Assembly (NCBI RefSeq): GCF_933775445.1
Contig: NC_065875.1
Span: forward strand, 26,845,555 to 26,909,554
DNA: 64,000 nt
Direction of reading: 5' to 3'
Source: Argentina anserina
Lineage: Eukaryota > Streptophyta > Magnoliopsida > Rosales > Rosaceae
Part shown: one piece after another, positions 52,961 through 64,000 of the stretch
Position numbering within the stretch: position 1 is the stretch's first letter
Layout: each line of letters begins with the position of its first letter
Notes under the pieces: generated by a model
Seen by the model: the letters and a program-made list of their open reading frames with translations, nothing else
What the model was told of the DNA's origin: nothing
Database searches by the model: none
Translations under genes and position numbers: made by a program

Positions 52961-55690
52961 ATTTTCTTTTTCACCTTTAATACCAGAATACATAACCTCT
53001 AAGCAAGCTAGTGCATCGAAATAGATTGACTGGAAATTAGAATAAACTAAATAATCAACGCTGTTGAGGTCGATATATGTATATAAGAGCTAGCTAGCTA
53101 GAGACTAGTTGAGGTCGAGGAAGGAAGAAAGTAAGAGAAGAAGAATTAGCTAGCTAGGCAAGAAGTTTCTCTCTGGGGCAGTTTAGTTTTTACTTCATGG
53201 CGAGTTGGATGTCTTTATAGGTATGAGGGTTTATGTTGCAGCATGCACTTTCTCGAAGCTTGGATAGAGAAAGAGAAAAGGGTTAAAGGAGAAAGATGGG
53301 CTTAGCTTCGGTTACTTAGCTTTGCTGGTTTGGAACGTGACATGGAGCTTGAGATTTGAGAACCCACTTTGCTTTACATATAGGACTACTGACCGGCCGG
53401 TGAATCATGGTTCCGATATATACGTCGGCACTACTCCTTTTTAATCAGTTGCTTGGATACGACATTCTTCTTTTGAGTATTGCTTTCAATTCGCGTATTT
53501 TGTCGCATCTCTTTCCACCTCTACTATGCCAAAATACCGTCTTTTCTTAAGAACGAACGTACGTACATCAATATGCCTGTATATAACGGAAGCAAACGAG
53601 AATAGGGTTGTGCTGCCCACACACAGTACGTGATATGAAATGTACACAAACATGAAAAATTGAGATACTCGATCAGTTTATTTATTTCAAGAAATTATAT
53701 GATATCAGTGATCAGTGAAGTGTGATTAACATTTTCATACAATTGTATATTAAACTTTACGATTCCGGCCAAGGCATATGATCCACAGAAATATGCCCAA
53801 GTAACTTGAACCACTCTTTACTGCGAGTGATAATTTTAATTAAGTAAGATCGACTTCTCTAATCAGTCTCTGCAGCCTTCTTTCCCTCACTATGAATATA
53901 TAAGAAGACTGCTGTGTAAGCCGTATATCATACATGATTGTTCGTGAACGTTACGACAAGAATAGTGTTAAAAGAAAAATTCCAGATGGAAGCTGGTTCT
54001 TTGAGAGAAGTTTTGATTGGTGAGAATATATATCGCGCGCACGGCACCCCATTACTATAGTACTGGCCAAAGCATTTCGCACATTTTGGCTCATCCAATA
54101 ATCTAATGCATGTATCGATCTCATGCACAGTAGAAACACTTAAAATTGTTGTTGTTGGAGAGAATCAAATGCCTTCTCTTCGATGATCGTAAATTATATC
54201 TGCATGCACTGCATTAGCTAGCTTCTTCTTCAAGGTAAATTATAACAGTTCTCTCTCTCTTTCTCCCTCTCTCTGTGAATCTGTGATCTTTATGTATGTA
54301 TGCATCAATGCATATATAAATTTTGGATCGATATATACCATGCAGGCTTTCGGGTTTCTAATAATAGCCAGCTAATCATGACCGATCGATGTTGACTCCA
54401 CGATGTAAAGAAAATAAAGACACCATAACCCAATAAACCATTCAACATCAAGCAGCACCGAAATACTGCACACTGCAATCTATAAAGCCTATCCTGCATA
54501 ATCTATATACAGTACTGATCTCCCATATATAAAATCGGGATTTAGGAATATGGATTCGCGGTACATGACAACTAAGTGAAATGTCTTCACATATTCGATA
54601 TGTTTAAGGCTCGAATAGTTCAGCCTATAGTAGCAAACAAAAGTGATTATACTGTGCTCCGAGCTAAAGTTTGACTACGCTGGGTTTATGCTTATTCATT
54701 GTTTCCTGCTGTCACTAAAGAGTAATGACTAATGAGTCATGTAAGGTGTAATCGATCACTAGGGTCAATAATTCATATAGTTTTTTGTCAACGAGGTGAT
54801 ACCCGGCCAAATCTCCTCTGATTCTGGTTGCTGGACCGGTGACCGATAACCTGGTAACGCCATGAGTCATAACAGCTAGCAAGGTAGTGATACCTCCGAT
54901 CTGGACATCGCCATTGGCGCCGCCCAAAATGGCACGCCTGAACAATAAATGTATCTTGTGCTGGTTCACATTCCCACATTAGGGGAATTACCCAACATTT
55001 TCTCCTAATGCACATATAAAAGGTCCACATAGACCACAAGAAAATGATAACGTATTCCTAAGCCATTAACTCTCGAACTTAAATTCTGTTCCAATTCTAA
55101 CTTAACCTTCAGAGGGTCAAAGGCTGGCGCACTACTGACTATTTGACTTGACACATGTTGTATGAAGGTCTCATTGAACTGACACATCGGAATACAATGT
55201 AATGAGGAGTTAGGTCCTCTGAATTTAGCACTCGTAACAGTTTTTCTCCTTTCAAATTATTTTAGCGAGCGGATATAATTCTTGTAGATGACAAAAAGAT
55301 ACAAGTATGTTATTCTTTCACATGATCTCTTGTAACCTACAAACAAATATTCAAACCGATATAAAGTTCTTGAGATTGGTCATAAGAAATGTAATTGATC
55401 AGTCTAGCTAATAGAATAATGAAAATTTTCAACACATTCTATGTGTTCTTTCAAAAGCAATATCGCCTTTAAGAAATGAAGCTAATGTGACACTTCATCA
55501 TTACAAATCGTATAACTTCACGTTTTTACTTTCATAACAAGTATGATTGTATGAAAGACGGTGAGTATGCTTTAAAGTGACTGGTCCTCTATCTATTTAC
55601 CATTTGTATATAACATACCGAATACTCAGCAAGAAGTGTATATGTTATTCAAACTAAACTAGTACTAACTATCACTATACGACTATTATC
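52961..55690. promoter_or_regulatory. Original CLE promoter/5' UTR and intergenic DNA
   Basis: On the minus strand a TATAAAG (about 53214-53220) lies roughly 255 bp before the CLE start codon and could be its TATA box. The stretch farther right is AT-rich. A segment near 54715-55190 keeps several overlapping minus-strand frames and may be a decayed element, but no domain is visible. Confidence 0.4.
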
Positions 55691-55734
55691 ATAAATTATT
55701 GTATGCAGGACGTGGAAGTAAACACCGAACCATC

Positions 55735-55960
55735 AATATATGGAGTGTAATAAGACTCTGCCCTATGAAGCACGGACACGCTATTTGGGTCACGTGTCCG
55801 TATCGGACACGCGAACTGACTTTGGACACGGCTCAGACACGCTACAATACGTAATGGACACGCGAACGCGCACCAACTCATGATAAAAGTGAAAATGTTT
55901 ATGGTGAGATTCGAACCTTGGTCATCCAAGTCACCCAACAACTTCTCAACCATTCTAACA
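55735..55960 (-). mobile_element. Possible tRNA-derived SINE
   Basis: On the minus strand, TGGTTGAGAAG (55942-55952) fits the pol III box A consensus and GTTCGAATC (55908-55916) fits box B, about 36 bases apart. A downstream body has GTGTCC-rich repeats (CGTGTCC several times). The 3' tail and target duplication are not clear, so the extent is approximate. Confidence 0.4.
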
Positions 55961-56018
55961 GATTCAGTTTTTGTTATATTTATGCATAATTTAATATATA
56001 TATATATATATATATATA

Positions 56019-56394
56019 CAGTCTCTATCCAGAGTGAAGTTTCACTTTGAAATTTCAGAGTGAAGTTCTACTTTGAAATTTTAGAGTGAAGTTCCAATTT
56101 TGGCACACTTTTCGGTCAATTTTTTTCACCATAAGCGATTCAATATTTAGATATGCTATTCAAGATCATCTCTATAAAGTTTCATCCAATTTGATAATGA
56201 TTTGAGCTTTCAAAATTGAGATTTACACGAACGGTTCACGTTGAACAGTTTTAATTCATTCATTGATTTAATCTAATTTCAATACTTTAATGATCTTGAA
56301 TAGCATACTTAAATATTGAATCGCTTATACTGAAAAAATTTGACTCAAAAGTGTGTCAAAATTAGAACTTCATTCTGAAATTGGATAGAAAATG
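56019..56394. mobile_element. 376-bp foldback MITE, Tc1/mariner-like
   Basis: Both halves are inverted copies for well over 100 bp: GAAGTTCCAATTTTGGCACA on the left matches the complement of TGTGTCAAAATTAGAACTTC on the right, and AAGCGATTCAATATTTA occurs in both arms. The ends are CAGTCTCTATCC and GGATAGAAAATG. Both sides are flanked by TA, as for mariner-type MITEs. Confidence 0.7.
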
Positions 56395-56594
56395 TATATA
56401 TGACTATATTTATAGATCACGGGCCAAACACGTACATGATTCCAAACCGGATCCAAACCGCTAAAGCGCGCCAGAGCTTCTGGTTCTCATTTTCCCTAAC
56501 CGAAAAGCTCGAGTGCCATGACAGCATGCTGACTCACCACCACCGTCGAGCCCGCGCGAGTGAGCTCACCAAATTGGCAACCCAACTGGTGAAC

Positions 56595-58310
56595 ATGATC
56601 ACCCACCCGCGCACGTTAGCGTCGTCCGCTAACGAACGCCTCTCATCCCAATTTTCCCGCTCATTTGCCACCATGAACTAAAACGACGAGTCGCTCGAGG
56701 CTATATTCTGGCAGAAGCACTCGCTCCGGTCCAGGATCCGCAAGGAGCTCAGGAACATGGACCCGACCCGAAAATCCGAAGAAGGTACTCCGTACTCGCT
56801 TTTTTCCCTCTGGATTTAATATATGGCTTTATATGTACGACTATGACCTCCAGGTGTTTGTGAAAATGCCTCACTGAAATTATTGGATTTTTCAGATGCT
56901 GAAATCCAGAGCATTGTGTTGAGTGCTCCATGGTTCAAGCGTAGTAACAGTATATGTGCTTATATAAGCTCTCCTGAGCTGCGAGAAGTTGATACGTCAA
57001 GGATTGTGTCCGAGATCTTATCGAAACCTCGCAATGGTGTGTGGATTATAGTAGCATTCGTTTTGATGTTGTTGCTGTTGAGCTTGTGGAGGTTGTTATA
57101 GTAGTGTTGATGATCTGATTGTGAAGTCTATGAACGTTTTGGAGCCTGCGCTTTCGGATGCTGAGGGGAAACAATACGAAGATGGTATATTTGTTTTTCT
57201 TACAACATGATTGTGAAGTCTGAGATATAATCTTTGCATTTGTTTTCTGAGTTTAATCGATGTCCAAGCTCTCCTCTTCCTAGATAAATTGAGTAACTCT
57301 GCAAGAATTATGTGAAAACAAAAATTGATACGTATGAGAATATTTCGCCATCTCTAGTGAAGTTTTGGATTTATGCATTTGATGATCAGAATGTAGTAAA
57401 CTCTACTGCATTTTTGTATGTAATGTACGTTTCCCTTGGTTAGTATGTTGGTTCTCTGAAGGATGATTTCATTGTAGCTATGGAGGCGAAGGATCCAGTT
57501 GATTTGTTCATCCTACCTGGTAATATCTTTTAATCCTTGCTTATAATTACGTAGCTGCACTGGGGCATTCTTATTTGGAAGACTGAGTAGAATTTCATAT
57601 TTTCTCACTTCCATTTTCTTACTAGATCTTGCTTTTAACAGATGTGGAAGACGTTTAGGCCGTAGTGGAGGGTGGGTTGATACATCTCATAACAATGAAG
57701 GACATATAGGATGATTTTATGCAAAGTACTGGTAATTTAAAGCATAAACCATAGTAATGTTTGTAAACCTGGTAATGGCTGATATCATGTGATTATATTC
57801 ATTTGCAGTGCATCACTAATGAACCCAAAGTCAGAGACATTGATAAAGAATTGTTGAACATGGAATCTATAATATCTAGAGATAAAGACTGGACTGACTT
57901 TTTATACCACTGCATCTCCTCCATTCTCATCTTGAGTGTCTGACTAATGTTTTTTCTTCATTATCGGTTGTCCTGGTTAATTATTGAAGTTATTATGGAA
58001 AGTTCCTAAAGAAGTAACAAAAGTTGCAAAGGATCAGAAATGGAAGGATCCCCTCTGTGGTAATTATCCCCTGTTCTTTTACAGTAATCAACTCTGGTTT
58101 TGGAAGTACAGTAGGACATTTCATTTTTGTCATGTGGAGTTATAAGATTTCCAATTTCTATTCTGGTGGTAGTTGCGCTGTCATATTCAATACAAATCGT
58201 GGAGGAAGGAGCCATACCTGTCACTTCAAATGATGTTTCTGTGGATGCTCTTGTATCTCCAGCTGGTTTTGTTCCAATAAGCACAGCTGCTTGGAAAATA
58301 CGTGCCTGAA
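56595..58310 (+). pseudogene. Decayed 5-formyltetrahydrofolate cyclo-ligase gene
   Basis: Exon-like pieces in the right order carry 5-FCL similarity: 56595-56784 (transit-like start, in-frame TAA at 56678-56680, then FWQKHSLRSRIRKELRNMDP), 56896-57036 (AEIQSIVLSAPWFKRSNSIC, YISSPELREVDTS), about 57108-57183 (DLIVKSMNVLEPALSDAEG), about 57479-57519 (MEAKDPVDLFILPG), 57632-57700 (GRRLGRSGGWVD, the degenerated GRGGGYYD motif) and 58170-58305 (ALSYSIQIVEEGAIPV, VDALVSPAGFVPI). Introns are retained, so it came from DNA duplication rather than reverse transcription. Stops, lost exon borders and the altered glycine motif argue against function. The enzyme recycles 5-formyl-THF in mitochondria. Confidence 0.75.
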
Positions 58311-58965
58311 AGGAGCAGTCTGTATTTAACTACCTACATTGCAGATGTTTCTACATCTGGTGAGTGTCTGCTAGGAACTCACAGCTCTTTTATTTACTCG
58401 AGATGGCCATCCTTTTGATAACGAAATGTATCAGCAAGTCTCTTCTTTTCCCCGTTAGTGGAGGTAATGGTTATGTTTTTTGCTGCTTCACGCACTCCTG
58501 ATTCCTGATCGAGCAATGATATGCAGCATTAGAAACTTGGGTCTTCAGGATGTTGCATAGGAATTGTAAGACACTAAGACTTGCTGGATAACCAGAAGCG
58601 GGGGTCCCTGCCTGTATCATGGATTATGTATACATGTAAGTCTTCACTCTTCACCACTTATACACAATACACTGTCATCTAATGCAAGTCATAGATTGCC
58701 GTCATTATTTTTACTAATAAGAAAGCATGAAATAAAACTCATAGTATCAAACACTCTTTTTTTCTGATGGCTTGAACCCAGTGGGAGGCTAGGCCATCAC
58801 GCCTGTGAAGTTATTATACATTACATACAGTATCATATTCAAAGTTTCAAACCCATGAATCACAACTAGTTCAACCACACAACTGAATAAAGGAGCTAAA
58901 TTCAGGAGATTCCTCTCTCTTTGGTGTGTTCCCCCATTCGTGAGGGTGCGGGTGCAGCCGCCTCA
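58311..58965. other. Intergenic between the 5-FCL relic and the NLR gene
   Basis: Low-complexity AT-rich sequence; possible further decayed 5-FCL sequence at its left. No gene supported. Confidence 0.4.
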
Positions 58966-61900
58966 TTAAAAAGAGCCGAGAAAATTTGCCAGTCGTTCTG
59001 AACGGGATTGCTGGCTTTCGTCTAGTGATTCTTCATCTCCTTCATAATCATCATCACCTTCATAAATCAAATAAATCCCCCACTTCTTCAGCTCCACGCC
59101 TTTCGTAAATGGCGGCTCTCTCCTCTTTACATGTATCTTGTAACCATCTTTCAATAGTGATACCAAAGGATGATCAATTGGATACCGGCACAAGTGAAAC
59201 TGATCATCATTTGTATTCGGTACTCCCGATAAGACCAATGTCGTGGCACACAAGTGAGAATCCAGTATGAGGATCTCGGCTTGAATATCTACCACATCAG
59301 GGAGGTCGTCTCTTAGGTCATCTTCTATCTGATGGTCGAGAGAAACTACAACACATACGATTATACTTTTGAGAGGGCGGTTTTCTCGTTCTGAGAATGT
59401 AACCATTTCTTGAGAAAACCAGTCTGGTATGTTGCTTCCAGGCATGCTAAGATTGCGTATTTTCCTCAAGTACCTCTGCAACATTTTTCTTTTATCAGTT
59501 AGAGCATGCAACTCAGTACCAACACAAATCACACTGCGAGGAAAGTTGACATAAACACAGGAACAACTTACACAGCTGTTTACCAAACAATTATGCCTAC
59601 TCTTAACACCACGTAGAAGCTCAAACATTTTGCATATGATAAACAGTTAAACACACAAGTACGTTTAAAAATAAAAATAAAAACACACAAGGACGTAGAG
59701 AGCGAGAGACGGTACCTTTTCCCCAAGCCTTCTCTCAACAGCTGATGAACGAGCATTGGAGCCACCCATATACAACCTTACCAAGGAATTCAAGCATTCA
59801 AGACCGGCAATATTCTAAACTTTCACACAATTGGCAAGGTTCAGGTCTGTCAAGTTCTCCAGGTTTGAAACATCAGAAATACTCTCTAATGCAATACAGT
59901 TTGCAATATCTACCTTTTTCAGACTTGAGGGAAGCGGAGGCAGAGACTTGAGCTGTCAACAATGAGACAATAAAAGCTCTTGGAGCATGGACATGCCACT
60001 CAGGCTGGCTGGAAGGCGGCAGAAACTATTACGGCTGAGATTCAAAGTTTCAAGCGATGATAACCTCTCAAAATCATCAGAAATTTCACCAGATATATTA
60101 CAAGCACGAGCATCCAGTTCATACAGCAGGGACAAATTTGAGAAGGAAGCTGGAAGTATAAACTCCTCTTCTGTATGTCTCCCAATTTGATGCTTCTTCC
60201 CCATTCTCAAAACCATCAAACTGGAAAGCATTCCGAAGCTTCCAGGTAGTTCTGTCACTGCAGTTTCCACCATGTACAATCGGTGCAAGGATTTTAACTG
60301 TCCTATTGATGCTGGAAGCTTGCGGAACTGTTTACATCTGTCCAACCGTAACATGGTAAGATTTTCTAACATCCCTACAGATTCTGGCAACTCCGTGATA
60401 TTTGGTGCAGTTATAATTATAGAAGTTAGGGCCCTCATTCTTCCAATTGACTCCGGTAATGATGTAAGAAGTTCACAGTTCCTGAGCTCAAGTTTCTCAA
60501 GTGTTTTCAAATCACCAATCTTCTCTGGGAGGTCTTTGATTGATGCCTGCTCTATCTTCAGCTCAACTAAAGAATTCAATTCCCCAACTGAATCAGGCAA
60601 TGAGCTCAATCCTCCAACTGAATCAGTCGTTGAGCTCTGAATTTGGTCCCCAATTTCTAGTTTTCTTAAGCTTGACAAACGGCCAATGGTCACAGGCAGT
60701 TCTGTGAGTGGAGTACCATAAGTACTTAATTCCTTCAAGAATTCGAGTTTCCCAATGGATGTAGGAAGAGCGGTCAGTGATTTACACCAGAGTAAACTTA
60801 GTTTCTCAAGGTTTGCCAAAGAGCCAATAGAATTAGGTAGCTTTTTCAAAGCAGATCCATTCAGGGAGAATTCTTTCAAAGAACACAGCTTTCCAATCTC
60901 CTCAGGTAGCTCCTTTAATACACTGCACCGGTTCAAGCTTAGTTTTTCGAGTTTAGTAAGCCGGAAGATAGATTGGGGAAGAATTTCTATAGCAGTGTCA
61001 TCAAGGAGAAGTTCTTTCAATGACACCAGGCTTTCCATGTTTGGCAGTTTTTTGAACTGGGAAGAACCAGAGAGGATCAGGTACTCGAGCTTTCTAAGGC
61101 CAGAGACATCACTTGGAAGCTCAACAAGCTTTGAACACCTTCGCAAGTTCAAGTGGACTAATGTGTTTAAGTTCCCGATTGAGGCATGAAGCCTAGTCAA
61201 TGAAATACAGCGCTCAAGATTCAGCTGTTGAAGCGCCCGATTCCCAGATAAATCAGGAATTTCAGTTAGGTAAATACAGTTGCTTAGATTCAAGAACATC
61301 AATTTCTCAGCCGCCTGAAATTCAGTATATTATATTTAGACTTTCAGTCAATTCTGCAGATATGCACTGCATTACTGTTTACCTTAGAAATAGAAGTAAG
61401 ATGCTTCTTGCTTGCTAATTAAAAGGAAGCACATATACCTGGTTTTCGTCACCACTGCAGGTCAGACAAGTGAAAAGTGCCATAATACTGCATCCTCCCC
61501 ACAACTTTGTGATATTGCTGTCTGAGAGATCAAGGACAGCGAGTTGCCGAGGTAAATAATCAGAAGGGAGAGAGTTTAAAGGACAACCTTTCCATTGTAA
61601 CCACTTGACTCCCGCAGGAAGAAACTTTAACTTTCCTTCCAATTTCACATTATTCATTTGAAGCAGCCTGAGATTGACCATTGCTCCAAAAGCTTTAGAG
61701 GAAATCTTCACTACTCCCTTTTCCTCTTCTTGGCTTTTAAGATGTGCTTTGTATATTTCCTTTAGGTACGTCATTGCAGAGGTACAATTGGGGCTTCTCC
61801 GAAAGTTATTCCAAGAAATTATGTCACCACCTGGATCACTCACCATCCTTTTCATTTCATAGTCTAGAACAATCCCTTGTATGGATGGTGTTCCCTATTG

Positions 61901-63147
61901 TCAGTGCAATACAAAATATATGAGCTAGCTGAGTCGATAAAGCTCAAGTTATGTGATGAGAAATATATGAACTATGAAGAACAACTTATATTTATATATC
62001 AAATGATATCTACTTATCTAGTACCTTGTCATGCTCGAAAACGTTCATGATTTCATCTCGATCCCACAGTCTACTACGCATGCCAGGATGTGAAATGTTT
62101 TCGTGTGTAACTATCTGTCTTCCCATGTCTCTGACTTGATCGTGCATCCACAGTGTAGTGTCTTCAGCGATCTTAATGAGTGATCTTGCTGTGAGGACAC
62201 TAAGTACTATCTCACCATTAGAACCACAACCCTTCAATATGTCAACTGCGTCTTCTCTTTTGGTCTTCATTTTAACAAATAAACATGCAATGTCTAGAAA
62301 GATACATTTCTCTTGCTCATCTAGCGCATCGTAGCTTATCATCAGTACATCCTGAAGAATCCGTGGACGAATCTGTTTCAGTTTTTGCAGAGCATCTTCC
62401 CATTCCTCTACTCTCCTTTTATCATACAGGCTAGAGCCGAAAACTTCAAGAGCTAACGGTAGTCCACCAGTAAGAGCCACAATTTGCTTAGATAGTTTCA
62501 GAAAGGTATCTGCTGGGATCTCTTTAATTCCCAGTGCATGGTGACTGAAAAGTTCCAGAGCTTGAGACTCATATAACTCCCTGACTTCATACAACTTATG
62601 ATCGACACGATGATTAGTTAAGAGTTCTCTATCTCTCGTCGTAACAATGATTCGGCTTCCATCATAAAACCATTGTCCATTGCCAACTAAGGCACTGAGT
62701 TGGTCGATGTTATCAACATCATCCAGAACAACGAGAACTCGCTTCTCATACACAACCGCTTTGATGGTAGCGATGCCATCAGTTGTCTGATTTATTTTGG
62801 CCTTTTTCCCATGGGAAAGATCACTAATCAGGTTATTTTGAAGAGTTACTAAACCCTCCTCATCGTGTCCTGCTGAGGTTTCTCTAACATTTGAGATGAA
62901 ACTACGGTGATCAAATTTACCAACAAGTCTATTGAAAAGAGCCTTGGCAAGGGTTGTTTTGCCAATGCCGCCCATGCCATAAACTCCGACAACTTGAACG
63001 GTTTTGGATCCGATATCTAACAGCTTGATCACCTCTTCAACTCGGGAAAGAAGTCCCACTGGGTACGGAGTGAGACCCATTGGTATTTTGTTCATTTCTG
63101 CCAAAACATCTTTTACTAATCTTTGAATAATCAAATCTTCTTCATTT
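58966..63147 (-). pseudogene. TIR-class NLR (NB-ARC, LRR, C-JID) with two nonsense codons; 5' exon(s) outside or lost
   Basis: Exons in phase: 62025-63147 (NB-ARC), 61439-61894 (linker and first LRRs), 59716-61314 (LRR array) and 58966-59475 (C-JID). NB-ARC motifs are intact: GVYGMGGIGKTTLAK, kinase-2 VLVVLDDVDN with the terminal D typical of TNLs, SRIIVTTRD, GLPLAL, FLDIACLF and MHD (WMHDQVRDMG). The LRR exon holds about sixteen 23-residue LP..IG.L repeats. It then meets TGA at 59956-59958 and TAG at 59815-59817, after which the frame continues correctly into LRKIRNLSMPGSNIPDWFSQ of the post-LRR domain. No TIR (DVFLSFRG type) is visible to 64000. It is either a recent pseudogene or a truncated receptor lacking the C-JID. 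TNLs are intracellular immune receptors. Confidence 0.85.
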
Positions 63148-64000
63148 CTGTCATTTTATATACACGATCAGAAATATATTCTAGGTCATAGAAAATGTTA
63201 AAACTTACAAGGACATGAGTAAATAATCATCGAAAAAAAGGATATGAGTGAACTGTGCATGCATATGAACTATGAAGTCAACTACAGCCAAGTCTCACAC
63301 TTTCGATTAATTCTGGATTACTGGGCATGAAGGATCATCTGGCAGATTACTATTTAATTAAGCGCGACAAGGCAAATAACCAACTAAATAAGTAGGTCCC
63401 TCGTCCAAGACGTACCTATGAATGGTAAACAAAATAAAATGATAATTCTAGTAGGGGCCTGCATAATGCATGGTTTCAGAAGTCTTCGATCGACATGTTT
63501 TAATTGTTTATCTTCTTCAATTCATAAAAAAAAAAGAGGTTATGTATATGGTATATCTTAACAGCAAGTAGCGCAAAAATAGTACGTACCTAAACCCTAA
63601 TCAACATTATCGATCAAGTGCTCAAATCTCAACGAAATTATAGCTAGTAAACAAATACAACTATACATTATCAAGAACGTACAGACGACTTAAATTTAAG
63701 GCCTCTGGCTTCTCGGTCATCTGAAATTCTGAATCGCTATTCATCTCAAAATGATAATCTATCTGGTTCAAGTTCAAGACAACATCGTGAATCGTGATCC
63801 ATCTTCTGGTCCGAGAAGAAAACATATATAGATATGCTAGGATTGTTAGCTAGCTAGGGCAATTTTAACAGATCGAAAATCCAATTGAGCGAATAATGTA
63901 AGTTTGTTTGAGATTAATTTAGCAAGTTCCTCACGTATATCTCTTGTTAAAAATCTTCATTAAAAACAGATCGATTGAGAATACGCAAGATTTTGTGTTC
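63148..64000. other. Upstream flank or first intron of the NLR gene
   Basis: AT-rich DNA without a TIR exon on the minus strand. If the TIR exon exists it lies beyond 64000, implying a first intron of more than 850 bp. Confidence 0.4.

Noticed and set aside
54715..55190. Overlapping minus-strand frames that look slightly protein-like
   Set aside because: Two frames overlap with no shared family signal, splice logic or repeat boundary; not enough to call a gene or a transposon.
60272..61189. Plus-strand Ser/Phe-rich frames
   Set aside because: Antisense of the LRR exon of the NLR gene; the repeat period explains their length.

Overview
The window is nuclear DNA of a flowering plant. Genes have GT-AG introns and 5' UTR microsatellites, and plant-only families are present (a SHAQKYF MYB, a BIR-type receptor pseudokinase, a TIR-class NLR, a CLE peptide). 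The gene set fits a eudicot. Rosaceae is only a guess from general sequence character.

Layout. 1-6 kb: an intact GT92 glycosyltransferase, a three-exon 3' remnant that looks like CCB4, and an intact three-exon MYB gene. 6-13.8 kb: AT-rich, gene-poor DNA with one small intronless DUF761-like gene. 13.8-16.2 kb: a broken chimera of half an RRM and a kelch-like protein. About 16.37-27.42 kb: two Helitrons joined head to tail. The second holds a Helitron N-terminal domain fused by deletion to an RPA70-like gene. 27.9-35.8 kb: a conserved block with a BIR-like LRR pseudokinase, a JTB-like membrane protein and a complete six-exon PP2A catalytic subunit. 37.4-41.2 kb: DNA transposons (a MULE-like element with a TTA-flanked MITE inside, then a second MITE). 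41.5-53 kb: a CLE25/26-like peptide gene split by an 11-kb Ty3/gypsy retrotransposon with almost identical 3.1-kb LTRs. 53-58.3 kb: intergenic DNA, a possible SINE, a TA-flanked foldback MITE and a decayed 5-formyltetrahydrofolate cyclo-ligase copy. 59-63.1 kb: a TIR-class NLR with two late nonsense codons and no TIR exon inside the window.

How it fits together. GT92, MYB, BIR, the small membrane protein, PP2A and the CCB4 remnant correspond, from memory, to neighbours on Arabidopsis chromosome 1 (At1g27190/27200, At1g59830/59840, At1g69960-70000). This looks like an old gene block opened up by transposons. The most consequential event is the very recent retrotransposon insertion after codon 8 of the CLE gene. 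It separates the promoter and first codons from the rest, yet places an LTR in the same orientation just upstream of an in-frame ATG that starts a signal-peptide-like stretch. I found no evidence of a wholly new molecular system. The most novel objects are the CLE/LTR arrangement and the Helitron pair with its fused gene.
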